Of a stretch of 64,000 bases of DNA, positions 56,590 through 64,000 are shown piece by piece. Position 1 is the first letter of the stretch. Every line of letters begins with the position of its first letter. This stretch comes from G963422275 sp963422275 (GTDB lineage Bacteria > Pseudomonadota > Alphaproteobacteria > Rhodobacterales > Rhodobacteraceae): positions 1,612,001-1,676,000 of the forward strand of contig OY729418.1 of NCBI GenBank assembly GCA_963422275.1, written 5' to 3'. The notes under the pieces are model-generated. The model was not told the DNA's origin, ran no database searches, and was given only the letters and a program-made list of their open reading frames with translations. The translations under genes were made by a program, and so were the position numbers.

Positions 56590-57200
56590 CTGCATATTCG
56601 GCCGCCACCGCTTACGCTTGCGGCGGTGAAGATAGCTTTCTTGTCGCCCTTCCTGATGTGCATCCATTGGTCGATCTGAGCGGCATGGTCGGGACGCGGC
56701 TCTGCCGTGATCCCAAGATCGGCGCAGAGGAATGCGGCTCCAAGCTCTTCCATCGCGTAGGTGTCATCGGAAGCACTCGCCGCCCTCGTGGATAACCACG
56801 CCCGTCGTTTGGATGAAGGTGTCAGTCGACGCGATGAGGTCGATGAGATCAAGCCCGGCGTCGATCTCCTCGCGCTCGTAGCCATCCACCTGCGCGACAT
56901 TGAAAATGCGGGAAGCTTTCACCATTAAGGAGCAATCCAGACTGGTCAGGCCATCTTCACACTCTTTGTCATCGTGCTCGAACTCCTTGTAGAAGATGAT
57001 GGAGCGAGGACTTCTCGCATTTGCGCACTTGGGCGCCACGATCCTGCCACTGGCGGTAGGCACCCCAGAGTCCTTCGGATAGCCGTCGCCCAAAGGGCCA
57101 CAGTGTTGACACTGTGATAGGCGTTGCCCGTTGGGATGTTCTTCGGGTTCGTGATGGCTGTTCCGCTCGCCTGCCGCTAGTGGCAGGCGAAAAACTCCCC
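56590..57200 (-). pseudogene. ArdC-like antirestriction protein, broken
   Basis: Pieces on the minus strand in order: ITNPKNIPTGNAYHSVNTVALWA, WGAYRQWQDRGAQVRKCEKSS, SRIFNVAQVDGYEREEIDAG, IASTDTFIQTTGVVIHEGGECF, then YAMEELGAAFLCADLGITAEP and QIDQWMHIRKGDKKAIFTAAS. This matches the N-terminal ssDNA-binding part and C-terminal zincin-like part of ArdC (DUF1738), but the segment with the HExxH helix is missing and several frameshifts occur. ArdC genes travel on conjugative plasmids, so this marks former plasmid or ICE DNA. Confidence 0.75.
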
Positions 57201-57320
57201 CGCGCTCTGTTGCGCCAAAGCCCAGCGCTCGCTGTCACGTTCACCGTAGATCAAGGCCATGCAAGGGCAGGGCAATCCAGCCTCGATGAGACGAGGAGGG
57301 ATGGCATGCTAAGACCTCTA

Positions 57321-57705
57321 GAGAACCTTTGAATACAGCCTGATTTTGGGCGTGGCATTGTGCATCCGGGGCGGGCCTGCTGTCTTGCGTTGCGCCTTTT
57401 CGGGGGGATCGCGACATGCAGTGCCTTCGGCAATTGACCTTTGCGAACCTTGAATGCGACCGCAAGACGTGCAAGACGCGCCGCGAGATCTTTCTGGAAC
57501 GGATGGACGGCCGATTCCCCTGGGCGCGTTTGGAACCCCGCATTGCGCCGGTCTGTCCCAAGGGCGGCGGCAAGGGGCGACAGCCGCATCCGCTGCCGGC
57601 GATGCTGTGCGTGCACTGCGTTCGCCGTTCTGCAATTTGAGCGACCCGGCGATGGATGACTTGCTCTGCGAGGCCGAGAGCGTTCGTCGAGCAAGCTCAA
57701 GAAGC
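57321..57705 (+). mobile_element. IS5 copy A, N-terminal-half fragment
   Basis: Right-end sequence GAGAACCTTTGAATACAGCC at 57321, transposase start MQCLRQLTFANLECDRKTCK at 57417, through RREIFLERMDGRFPWARLEP to PAMLCVHC. After a frameshift it reads GDGxMDDLLCEAESV at 57650-57690. It retains CTCTGCGAGGCC, without the one-base deletion seen in the other copies, and stops at about 57705. Confidence 0.75.
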
Positions 57706-57870
57706 CGAAAGGGCTAGCGTCGCGGTTGCGCAGGACGAGTTCTGAAACTGTACCGCAAAGCTGCGTGTCATAGACTGCAAGCGCAGTGGGCGTCCCCCTA
57801 TGTTCAAGTACCTTCACGTTATTTGACCCGGTCGGATGCATCGCATGGGCCACGTCTCCCATCAGCGCCA
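57700..57870 (-). pseudogene. FAD-dependent hydroxylase fragment
   Basis: The minus-strand reading MALMGDVAHAMHPTGSNNVKVLEHRG, TPTALAVYDTQLCGTVSELVLRNRDASPFGFLSLLDER matches the FAD-binding GDAAH..PTGSNG region and following helix of UbiH/3-hydroxybenzoate-6-hydroxylase-like flavoprotein monooxygenases. A segment (usually ASQAILDA) is missing after PTGSN. It is cut at the IS5 end and at about 57870. Confidence 0.65.
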
Positions 57871-57879
57871 CCGGACCAT

Positions 57880-58270
57880 CGACCTAGGTCGGCACAGGGT
57901 TCCGGTCGTTCATCGGGTTTTCGATCAGCCAGTCTACCAGCTGCTGGCCGAGGCGATTCCGCTTGGCCGGGAACTGGAGGTGCTGGGCGTCGGGTGGTTC
58001 GAGGAGCCTTTGGCTACCGGGATGTATGCACTGCGCTGGACATGTGCGTGGCTAGCGGCGAGGCGGAGTTCACCCGCTGGGGTTTCAGGAGACTGATCGA
58101 GGGGCGCTGCGTCGACATCCTGCAACCGGAAGCAGGCGAGCTTGGCAGCATAAAGAAATACAGGAAGTTCGTCGCGAATGCGCATGCCAATTTCATTCCG
58201 GTGATCAATCATGTTGGCTCTGTTCGCATTTCGCAGGCGCATGTGCTGCACTTGGTTTCGACTTGCATTG
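57880..58270 (+). pseudogene. Mandelate racemase/enolase-superfamily fragment
   Basis: Plus-strand pieces GVGWFEEPL (58000), YRDVCTALDMCVASGEAEFTRWGFRRLI (58015-58100), VDILQPEAGELGSIKKYRKF and ANFIPVINHVGS in shifting frames match the metal-binding barrel of MR/MLE enzymes (WFEEP, GE.E.TR, DILQPD, H.). The N-terminal capping domain and the C-terminus are lost. Downstream it meets the IS1595 copy. Confidence 0.65.
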
Positions 58271-58289
58271 ACCATGGGGAGCAAAACAA

Positions 58290-58957
58290 TGGATCGGGCA
58301 CGGTTTCGAGCTGGGGGTCGGCGAGGAGCGCCGCTGTCCGCACTGCGGGATTGCGCCGAGCACGGCGTTCCGCTGGCGCCACCGCTTCCTGGCGGCGGTT
58401 CGGCAGTCGCCGGACCGGCTCGCCGGGATCGTCGAGGCCGACGAGACCTTCGCGCTCGAAAGCCGCAAGGGCGAGCGGAACCTGAACCGCAGGCCACGCC
58501 GACGCGGCGGCAAGGCGCGCAAGCGCGGCCTGTCGCGCGAGCAGGTGCCGATCCTGGTCGCCGCAGATCGTGGCGGCGCGACCCTCAGCCGCACCCTGCC
58601 GAAGCTCGACGCGGACAGCGTGAAGCGGGCGCTGGCGCCAGTGATCGCCCCGGACGCCCTGCTCGTCTCCGACGCCGGTCGCTGCCATCGCCCCGCCGCC
58701 GCGGCGCTCGGCATTCTCGCGAGAGCGTCAACCGCTCCGCCGGCGAGCGGGTGCGCGGGGCCGTGCACATCCAGACGGTCAACAGCCGCCACAGCCAAAT
58801 CAAGGGCTTCCTGCGGCGCTTCCGCGGCATCGCCACCAAGTATCTCGATAGCTATTTGAGGTGGTTCCATCTCGTCGTCCTCGGCAGGCATCCATCGCCA
58901 AGAGCATGCCTCGCGGCGGCCAGCGTCAGGACATGCCTGCGATTCGCGAATTGAGCC
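58290..58957 (+). mobile_element. IS1595-family element, second copy
   Basis: The right end CGATTCGCGAATTGAGCC at 58940-58957 is identical to the copy ending at 15911. The left boundary is uncertain: IR-like GGCTCTGTTCGC lies at 58216, but the reading there may belong to the enolase fragment, so I give the first position clearly shared with the 15-kb copy. Transposase pieces ADETFALESRKGERNLNRRPRRRGGKARKRGLSREQVPILVAADRGGA and TKYLDSYLRWFHLVVLG are broken by a frameshift after DAGRCHRPAAAALGIL. Confidence 0.75.
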
Positions 58958-59595
58958 TAAATCTAATAACGAGCGGAAATGGTTCGAAGCGAACAAAGAG
59001 CGATACAAGATCGACGTGCGCGATCCGATCGCTCGATTTCATCCGTGCCTTCGGCCAGCACCTCGGAAAGACAAGCCCCCATTTCGTCGCTGATCCGCGC
59101 GCGAATGGCGGTTCGCTCTTTCGCATTTACCGCGATGTCCGGTTCTCCAAGGACAAGTCGCCCTAAAAGACCAATGCGGGGGCTCACTTCCGTCACGCTG
59201 CTGGAAAGGATGCCCACGCGCCGGGCTTCTACCTTCACCTGGAGCCCGAAACCTGTTTTGCCGGTTGTGGAATATGGCATCCGGACAGCAAGACACTGGC
59301 CAAGGCCCGCGACGCCATCGTCAACAAGCCGGACGATTGGCAGCGGGTCACAGCGGCCAAGCCTTTTCGGGAAGCCTTTGACTTGATGGGAGATTCCCTC
59401 AAGCGGCCGCCCCGAGGACACGACCCGCACCATCCGTTGATCGAGGATCTCAAGCGCAAGGATTTTATGGCAATCACGAGCTTTCGAGAAGAAGACGCGT
59501 GCAAAGTGGATTTTCTGCACCGCTTCATGACAATCGCGCGCAATGGCGGGAATTTCGTGAAATTCCTATCAAATGCCGTAGGAGTTCCCTACTAA
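58958..59595 (+). pseudogene. DUF2461 (TIGR02453) family protein, truncated by IS1595
   Basis: Directly after the IS end the reading is NNERKWFEANKERYKIDVRDP, a one-base shift, then FIRAFGQHLGKTSPHFVADPRANGG, SLFRIYRDVRFSKDKSP and an in-frame TAA at 59164. AHAPGFYLHLEPETCFAGCGIWHPDSKTLAKARDAI, PFREAFDLMGDSLKRPPRGHDPHHPLIEDLKRKDF and FVKFLSNAVGVPY follow. All the family's conserved blocks are present in order except about 15-20 N-terminal residues removed at the IS junction. Confidence 0.85.
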
Positions 59596-59800
59596 CGCCT
59601 CACTTGGGTGCGCGGAAAAGACTGACGGCAGTCGCTGATATCTCGCGGCAAAGAACGGACTAGAGACCGTTTCAATTTCAACAAATGGCACCCAAGACCT
59701 GAATTCCACTCTTTTCGCGCATCAAGGCAAACGAGATCAGAATCTTTTGATGGCGTTGCGAGAACGCACAGTTCCGAAGATCCGAAACCCGAACTCTTTG
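59596..59800. other. Short intergenic spacer
   Basis: No gene or motif seen between the DUF2461 remnant and the photolyase-like fragment. Confidence 0.4.
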
Positions 59801-60085
59801 TTACCGGGCAGCGGGATGGCATTGAGAGCGAGCCATTTTTCTGCGTTGGGTGCCAATGTCAGACGCACAGGAATCGCCGCGCTGCACGCCGCTATCGCCA
59901 GCGGCAGACCAGTTGTCGCACTTTACGCATTTGTTGACGAGGACAGCCAAAAGGAGCGTCGACCTCTGGAGGCGGCTTCGCGTTGGGGGCTGCCATGGGT
60001 CTTTGCTGTCCCTGCGCGAGGACTTGATACGACACGCAGGCAGGCACCATGCGGGATTCTTCCCTTGCTCTTGCAGTGAATGTGC
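59801..60085 (+). pseudogene. Photolyase N-terminal fragment
   Basis: LHAAIASGRPVVALYAFVDEDSQKERRPLEAASRWGL in one frame and HGSLLSLREDLIRHAGRHHAGFFPCSC in the next match the photolyase/cryptochrome alpha/beta domain (ALxAAxASGxPVVxLYVLDEE, RPLGGASRWWLHHSLLSLRxxLxxxGxxL). The WFRRDLRL start is not recognisable, and everything after is missing. It ends against element B at 60103. Confidence 0.55.
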
Positions 60086-60102
60086 GCCGGCGCCGATGTC
60101 CA

Positions 60103-60455
60103 CATGGAAAACTGTTGTGAAATGCGTCCTTCTGGTCATGGACATGTTACACCGAAAGGTCCGCAAGCACTTTCTCTGGCGTTCAATCGAGGGGAAATTC
60201 AATGGATTCCTTTATGGCGACCGAGGGCGAGGTGCCGCACTTCCCGGCCCTAGCGGCCGGTTGCACGGCTCGGCCTTCAAGGCGATGGCCCCCGAACCTG
60301 CCCGATACTGCTTATCGGTGCCTGAAACCGCACCCGCGGGCACCATAACCGTTGCTAAAAGGCACTCACAGTCCCCATTTGTAACCGCCAGATGCGCAAC
60401 CAGTTCGGGAAATCGCAATGCAGAGCACAATGCCTGCTTTCGCAATGGTCTTGTT
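60103..60455 (+). mobile_element. Element B short copy (MITE-like)
   Basis: Ends AAAACTGTTGTGAAATGCG and, inverted, AAGACCATTGCGAAAGCAGG. It contains the leader (CATGGACATGTTACACCGAAAG), the ATGGATTCCTTTATG start, then, after deletion, TTCAAGGCGATGGCC and CCCGAACCTGCCCGAT, which match 39848-39955 in the 39-kb copy. About 350 bases with both ends and no transposase. Confidence 0.6.
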
Positions 60456-60642
60456 ATACCCATTGTTGGCGATTTGGCGATGGACCTGCACCTGCTCGCC
60501 AGCGTTGCCTTGCTTGGCGTGCCCGGAAATGAGGTGGGCAGAGCTGTCCGATGATGATCCGACGGTTCGAGCCGTGATCTCCGGATGCTGCATCGGTTTT
60601 ACAGGCTTGTCGAGCCGGTCGCGCCCGCGGGAGACGTCACTG

Positions 60643-60890
60643 TCAGTCCTTGGCGGCGGGCAGCTTGGCGAGGTTGCCGGCAATGCAAATCAGCATCCGC
60701 CTCTGGTGCACTTGGACGAAGCCGCGCAGCAGGAACAGCCAAGCACCGCACCTGCTTAATCTGGCCGGGCACCGGCTCGATGGCGATCTTGCGCAGCCAG
60801 CAGCGGCTGTGGTGGGCGCTCCGCTTCAAGCGTCGTACCGTGCCTCTGGCGCCAATGGCGACATCGCCGCAGATGCCGTGCGCATCCAAA
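60643..60890 (-). pseudogene. IS1182-type transposase C-terminal fragment
   Basis: The minus strand gives RKIAIEPVPGQIKQ in one frame and GAWLFLLRGFVQVHQRRMLICIAGNLAKLPAAKD to a stop in another, the characteristic end of IS1182-family transposases (IEPVFGQIKQARGF...LRGL..V..EW.L.C..HNL.KL). One frameshift separates them, and no upstream part is found. Confidence 0.65.
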
Positions 60891-60997
60891 GTCTCGAGAA
60901 TGTCCTCGCTACAATGCCTGGCATCGGCCGAGAGTGCGTTGGCGCAATTGGCGCCGGTGTTGCTCTTGGCGGTTATACCGTGGGCGACGGTCGCCTA

Positions 60998-61400
60998 GGG
61001 AAGGTCTGAACAACTCCGATTTTTGTTGGTTACAGGAGTTGTTGGGTTGATGTGCGGGGCGCTGGGGAGCATTGGAGACCGAAGGTTGCATTCTCTGTCG
61101 AAGACGGTGCGATTGGATATGCGGTCCACGACCGAGCGAGGCGTCTTGCGTCGCCTTTCAGTGGTTGCGGAGGGTGGCCGCGTCAGCCGGTGGCGGTGTG
61201 CCTAGCGATGCGATGCGCGTTCTTCGCCGACGACAGCACGGCGATGATACTCGCGTCCAAGATCACCCTCGTCTTCAGTCGATGCCCGATCGAGGCCAGG
61301 CACGCACTGATCTCCTCGAACAGCTTCTCGCCCGGACCGTGCCTCTCCAGCAGATGACGGAAGTTCAGGATCGTCGTCTCGTCGGGCAGCGCACCCGACG
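60998..61400 (-). mobile_element. Second IS5-type element, 3' fragment abutting dctM
   Basis: The left terminal repeat GGGAAGGTCTGAACAA (a different IS5 subtype from copy A) is preceded by CTA. Internally the minus strand encodes LPDETTILNFRHLLERHGPGEKLFEEI and SIGHRLKTRVILDASIIAVLSSAKN, the first catalytic Asp region. The N-terminal part is missing and the fragment joins directly onto the last codons of dctM. Confidence 0.7.
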
Positions 61401-62720
61401 TCAGTAGAACACATCCAAGAGAAACAGCGTTATCCAAGGGAACATGAACAACAGCGCGACACGGATCAGGTCGCTTGCCAGGAACGGGAGCACGCCCTTG
61501 AAAGTTTCGTAGACAGGAACGTCTCCAGCCATCTTGTTGATGATGAAGACGTTCAGGCCGACAGGCGGCGTGATCAAGCCGACCTCGACGACAATGAGTG
61601 TCAGAATGCCGAACCAGATGGCCACTTCCTCCTGCGACATTCCGAAGTCGAGAGCGATGATGACCGGAAAGAAGACCGGGATGGTCAGCAGGATCATCGC
61701 AAGGCTGTCCATGAGGCAGCCGAGAAAGACATACAGCACCAGAATGCATGCGACGATCGCCAGGGGCGAAAACTCGCCGCCGGCAACAAAATTCGCAAGC
61801 TCGTTTGGCAGCCGAGTCAGGGCAATGAACGAATTGAAGAACTCCGCCCCCAACAGCACCAGGAAAATCATGGCGGATGTAACCGCCGTGCTCTGGATGA
61901 CGTCCAGAAGCGCGGACAGCGAAAAGTTCTTCTGGAAGGCGGCGACAAGCCCGGTGCCCGCCGCGCCGACGGCAGCTCCTTCGGTGGGCGTGAACCATCC
62001 CAGATATATGCCGCCTATCATGAACGTGAAAATGGCCACCACATGCCAGATGCCCCTGAACAAGCGGAGCCGCTCTCGCCATGGCCTGCGCGGCGTTGCC
62101 CTGCCAGATGCCGGGACAAGGCGCACAAAGACCGCAATTGCCAAGATGTAGCCGAAAGCCGCAATGATCCCGGGCACAAGCGCGGCCAGGAACATCTTGA
62201 CGATATTCTGCTCGGTCAGAATTGCGTAGATGATCAGGATCACCGACGGCGGGATCAGGATGCCCAAAGTCCCGCCGGCTGCCAGCGAGCCGGTACTGAG
62301 CGACCCGGAGTAGCCAAGACGGCGCAATTCCGGCAGCGCAACCTTGCCCATCGTTGCCGCCGTCGCAAGCGAGGAGCCGCAAATCGCGCCGAACCCGGCG
62401 CACGCGCCGACTGCCGCCATTGCCACACCGCCCTGTCGGTGGCCCAGGCAGGCGCTTGCGAACTTGAAAAGAGCTTCGCTCATGCCTGACCGCGACGCAA
62501 AGTTGCCCATCAGCAGGAAAAGCGGAATTACTGAAAGCGAGTAGTTGGAAAATAGGTGCCAGGCGCTGGTCTTGACCTGCGAGAGAATTGGAAGCCATCC
62601 GGCTATCATGGCAGTGCCGGTCCCGCCCACGACAAGCATGGCCAGCCCGATCGGGACCCGGAATGCGAGCAATATGAAGAGAACCGGGAAAGCGATGATG
62701 CCCAGCGTGGTGCGTTCCAT
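61401..62720 (-). CDS. dctM: TRAP transporter large permease DctM
   Basis: A 439-residue membrane protein with about 12 TM helices; catalytic large subunit of a tripartite ATP-independent periplasmic transporter driven by an ion gradient. Signatures: PLFLLMGNFASRSGMSEALF, ACAGFGAICGSSLATAATMGKVALPELRRLGYSGSLSTGSLAAGGTLGILIPPSVILIIYAI, and near the end GLITPPVGLNVFIINKMAGDVP. The C-terminus (PWITLFLLDVFY) lies exactly where an IS5 fragment joins, so the last few residues may derive from the insertion. It follows dctQ by 3 bases. Confidence 0.95.
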   Translation of the reverse strand: MERTTLGIIAFPVLFILLAFRVPIGLAMLVVGGTGTAMIAGWLPILSQVKTSAWHLFSNYSLSVIPLFLLMGNFASRSGMSEALFKFASACLGHRQGGVAMAAVGACAGFGAICGSSLATAATMGKVALPELRRLGYSGSLSTGSLAAGGTLGILIPPSVILIIYAILTEQNIVKMFLAALVPGIIAAFGYILAIAVFVRLVPASGRATPRRPWRERLRLFRGIWHVVAIFTFMIGGIYLGWFTPTEGAAVGAAGTGLVAAFQKNFSLSALLDVIQSTAVTSAMIFLVLLGAEFFNSFIALTRLPNELANFVAGGEFSPLAIVACILVLYVFLGCLMDSLAMILLTIPVFFPVIIALDFGMSQEEVAIWFGILTLIVVEVGLITPPVGLNVFIINKMAGDVPVYETFKGVLPFLASDLIRVALLFMFPWITLFLLDVFY

Positions 62721-62723
62721 TGA

Positions 62724-63263
62724 CTAGACGCGCCTCGCGACCCGGGTCACATCAATGAAGAACGTGTAGAAGCAGCAGATGGACAAAACGAGAAAGGAGA
62801 AAACCACCGGCAAGAAGGGGATCCACAAAGGCACCTGCAGCAACATGGTTTCTTCGCGGTAACGGTACATGTCCTGAGCTCCGTAGCACATCCGCCACGT
62901 GAAGAATCCTGCGATCATACCGAAAATGAGCGCACTGAGCGCATCCAGCGCGTCCTTGAAGCTGGAAGGCAGACGGGCGGTCACGAAGTCCACGATAACG
63001 TTGCCGCTGCGCAGGTGGCACAGCGGCAGAAAAGAGGAGACTGCAACGGCGCACCCTAACTCGACGAGCTCGAAGTCTCCGACCAGCGGGCTGGAGAACA
63101 GGAAGCGCCCGGCAATCGACAGTGAATTGATTCCGACGATGACAAGGAGAACCAGACCTCCGAAGATTGCCAGGGCAAGCGCCACTTGATGCAAAACGCG
63201 CCCAAACAGATCGCTTGGACGCGCATTTTCTTCAGACACCGCGATGTCTGCGTCAGTTCTCAT
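62724..63263 (-). CDS. dctQ: TRAP transporter small permease DctQ
   Basis: A 179-residue protein with four hydrophobic segments: LALAIFGGLVLLVIVGINSLSIAGRFLF, FELVELGCAVAVSSFLPLCHL, LDALSALIFGMIAGFFTWRM and IPFLPVVFSFLVLSICCFYTFFI. The DctQ signature is RFLFSSPLVGDFELVELG, then LPLCHLRSGNVIVDFVTARLP. The start overlaps the dctP stop by 11 bases, giving dctP-dctQ-dctM in one operon. Confidence 0.94.
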   Translation of the reverse strand: MRTDADIAVSEENARPSDLFGRVLHQVALALAIFGGLVLLVIVGINSLSIAGRFLFSSPLVGDFELVELGCAVAVSSFLPLCHLRSGNVIVDFVTARLPSSFKDALDALSALIFGMIAGFFTWRMCYGAQDMYRYREETMLLQVPLWIPFLPVVFSFLVLSICCFYTFFIDVTRVARRV

Positions 63264-64000
63264 ACTTCCTTATCAAGTCGCGTGCAGTTTGCACGAGCAT
63301 TTCGCCGTCAAGACCGCTCTCGTTGGCGTCAGCGATCCATTGCTGGACCAAAACCTCTCCGGCTGCCTTCATCTCGTCAAGCGAAGCACCGGACAGCTCG
63401 TGGAATTCTCCACCGGCTTCCACCGCCAGCTGCCGTGCAGGCGCCTCGAATCCGTCCCACAGCTGGCCAGCCAGCGCTGCCAGCGCCAAGCCGGCATTGT
63501 CGTCAATGACCTTCTTGTGGCTGTCCGTCAACGACTCGTACTTGGCCTGGTTCATGAGGAACAGGAAAGGGGTGGTGTAAAGGCCGCGATCACCCGACGC
63601 CACGGTGTGCGCCTTGGTCAGTTCATGAAGCTTGAACGAGGGCATGATTTCCCACGGAACGACCATTCCGTCAATCACGCCCTTCGACAGGGACGGAGCC
63701 ACTTCGGGAACCGGCATTCCTACCGGGGTCGCGCCCAAGGCGTCAAGCATCTGGTTGATCACGCGGGTTGGCGCGCGCATTTTAAGCCCCTTCAAATCGT
63801 CCATGGACTTAACGAGAGTGTCCTTCGTGTGTATCTTGCCGGGCGCGTGGACGAAAACGGCCAATACCTTATAGTCTTTCAGATCCTCGGCGCCGACCGT
63901 CTCAGCATATTCCTGCGCCGCTTGCGAGGTGGCTTCGGCCGAGGCGGCCATGAACGGAAGATCGAACACTTCCAAGCGGGGGAACCGTCCGGGGGTATAT
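63253..64000 (-). CDS. dctP: TRAP transporter substrate-binding protein DctP (partial)
   Basis: About 248 C-terminal residues; the frame runs off the window without a start: YTPGRFPRLEVFDLPFMA (family block PGRFP..EVF.LPF), VFVHAPGKIHTKDT, DLKGLKMRAPTRVINQMLDALGATPVGMPVPEVAPSLSKGVIDG (the ligand-binding Arg in RAPTR) and PFLFLMNQAKYESL. Periplasmic receptor for an organic-acid-type substrate. The binding pocket sequence does not let me name the ligand. Confidence 0.94.
   Translation of the reverse strand, partial: YTPGRFPRLEVFDLPFMAASAEATSQAAQEYAETVGAEDLKDYKVLAVFVHAPGKIHTKDTLVKSMDDLKGLKMRAPTRVINQMLDALGATPVGMPVPEVAPSLSKGVIDGMVVPWEIMPSFKLHELTKAHTVASGDRGLYTTPFLFLMNQAKYESLTDSHKKVIDDNAGLALAALAGQLWDGFEAPARQLAVEAGGEFHELSGASLDEMKAAGEVLVQQWIADANESGLDGEMLVQTARDLIRKYEN

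Noticed and set aside
58216..58290. IR-like GGCTCTGTTCGCATTTCGCAG as the left end of the second IS1595 copy
   Set aside because: It resembles the right-end repeat, but an enolase-family reading appears to continue through it and no 8-base duplication matches, so the boundary was left later.
61183..62598. 471-codon minus frame overlapping dctM
   Set aside because: The upper part is a shadow of dctM; only its end, in the IS5 fragment, is genuine coding remnant.
1..64000. tRNA or rRNA genes
   Set aside because: No cloverleaf-like T-loop (GGTTCGAATCC) or rRNA sequence was recognised; covariance-model scanning would be needed to exclude divergent cases.

Overview
The window is high-GC proteobacterial DNA. 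Its housekeeping gene orders are those of Alphaproteobacteria: rimP-nusA-ylxR-infB, hemW-rdgB-rph, hrcA-grpE and mutS. Two TRAP permease genes plus a TRAP binding protein, a peptide-type ABC operon and a sulfopyruvate-decarboxylase pair fit a marine heterotroph. A secreted 29-repeat ankyrin protein, a Sel1-repeat protein and heavy IS load and pseudogenisation would fit a host-associated (for example invertebrate-symbiotic) lifestyle; that is inference, and no species can be named from sequence alone.

Layout. 1-6 kb: translation/transcription operon infB-ylxR-nusA-rimP (minus strand) behind an intrinsic terminator, then a DUF1801 gene. 6-10.3 kb: Sel1-repeat protein, a 1.2 kb stretch without a gene, and a coupled AhpD-like/OmpA-like pair. 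10.4-12.9 kb: hemW-rdgB-rph. 13.1-22.1 kb: an island of insertion sequences (IS5, IS427-type, IS1595, IS982) and gene fragments (ISXO2-like transposase, RelE-like toxin, SDR) surrounding one intact hypothetical membrane protein. 22.3-28 kb: MDR oxidoreductase, hrcA-grpE and convergent mutS. 28.9-30.6 kb: IS30 and an IS5 fragment. 30.9-35 kb: EF-hand protein translationally coupled to a large ankyrin-repeat protein split by a one-base deletion. 35.3-45.2 kb: a nested pile of mobile elements (IS5 interrupted by a 1.9 kb IS1595-type transposon with passenger genes and by a second IS5-like element that is itself interrupted by IS630), the comDE-like pair, and two tandem IS5 copies. 45.3-53.1 kb: ABC-2 exporter, then a five-gene operon of nitrilase-family amidohydrolase and peptide/nickel-type ABC importer. 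53.1-61.4 kb: decayed accessory DNA holding one intact regulator/protease (XRE-ImmA) and remains of PIN, DUF2188, ArdC, flavoprotein hydroxylase, enolase-superfamily, DUF2461 and photolyase genes between IS fragments. 61.4-64 kb: TRAP transporter dctP-dctQ-dctM, with dctP running off the window.

The dominant process is IS-driven remodelling. One IS5 lineage (terminal repeats GGGAACCTCTGAAT, target CTAG) has at least ten full or partial copies. Five of its transposase pieces share the same one-base deletion, and copies chain end-to-end through shared CTAG sites. The ancestral neighbourhood rph/hrcA-grpE is split by about 10.5 kb of this material. Intact operons are tight (ATGA, GTGA or TTGA overlaps), which decided several start codons.
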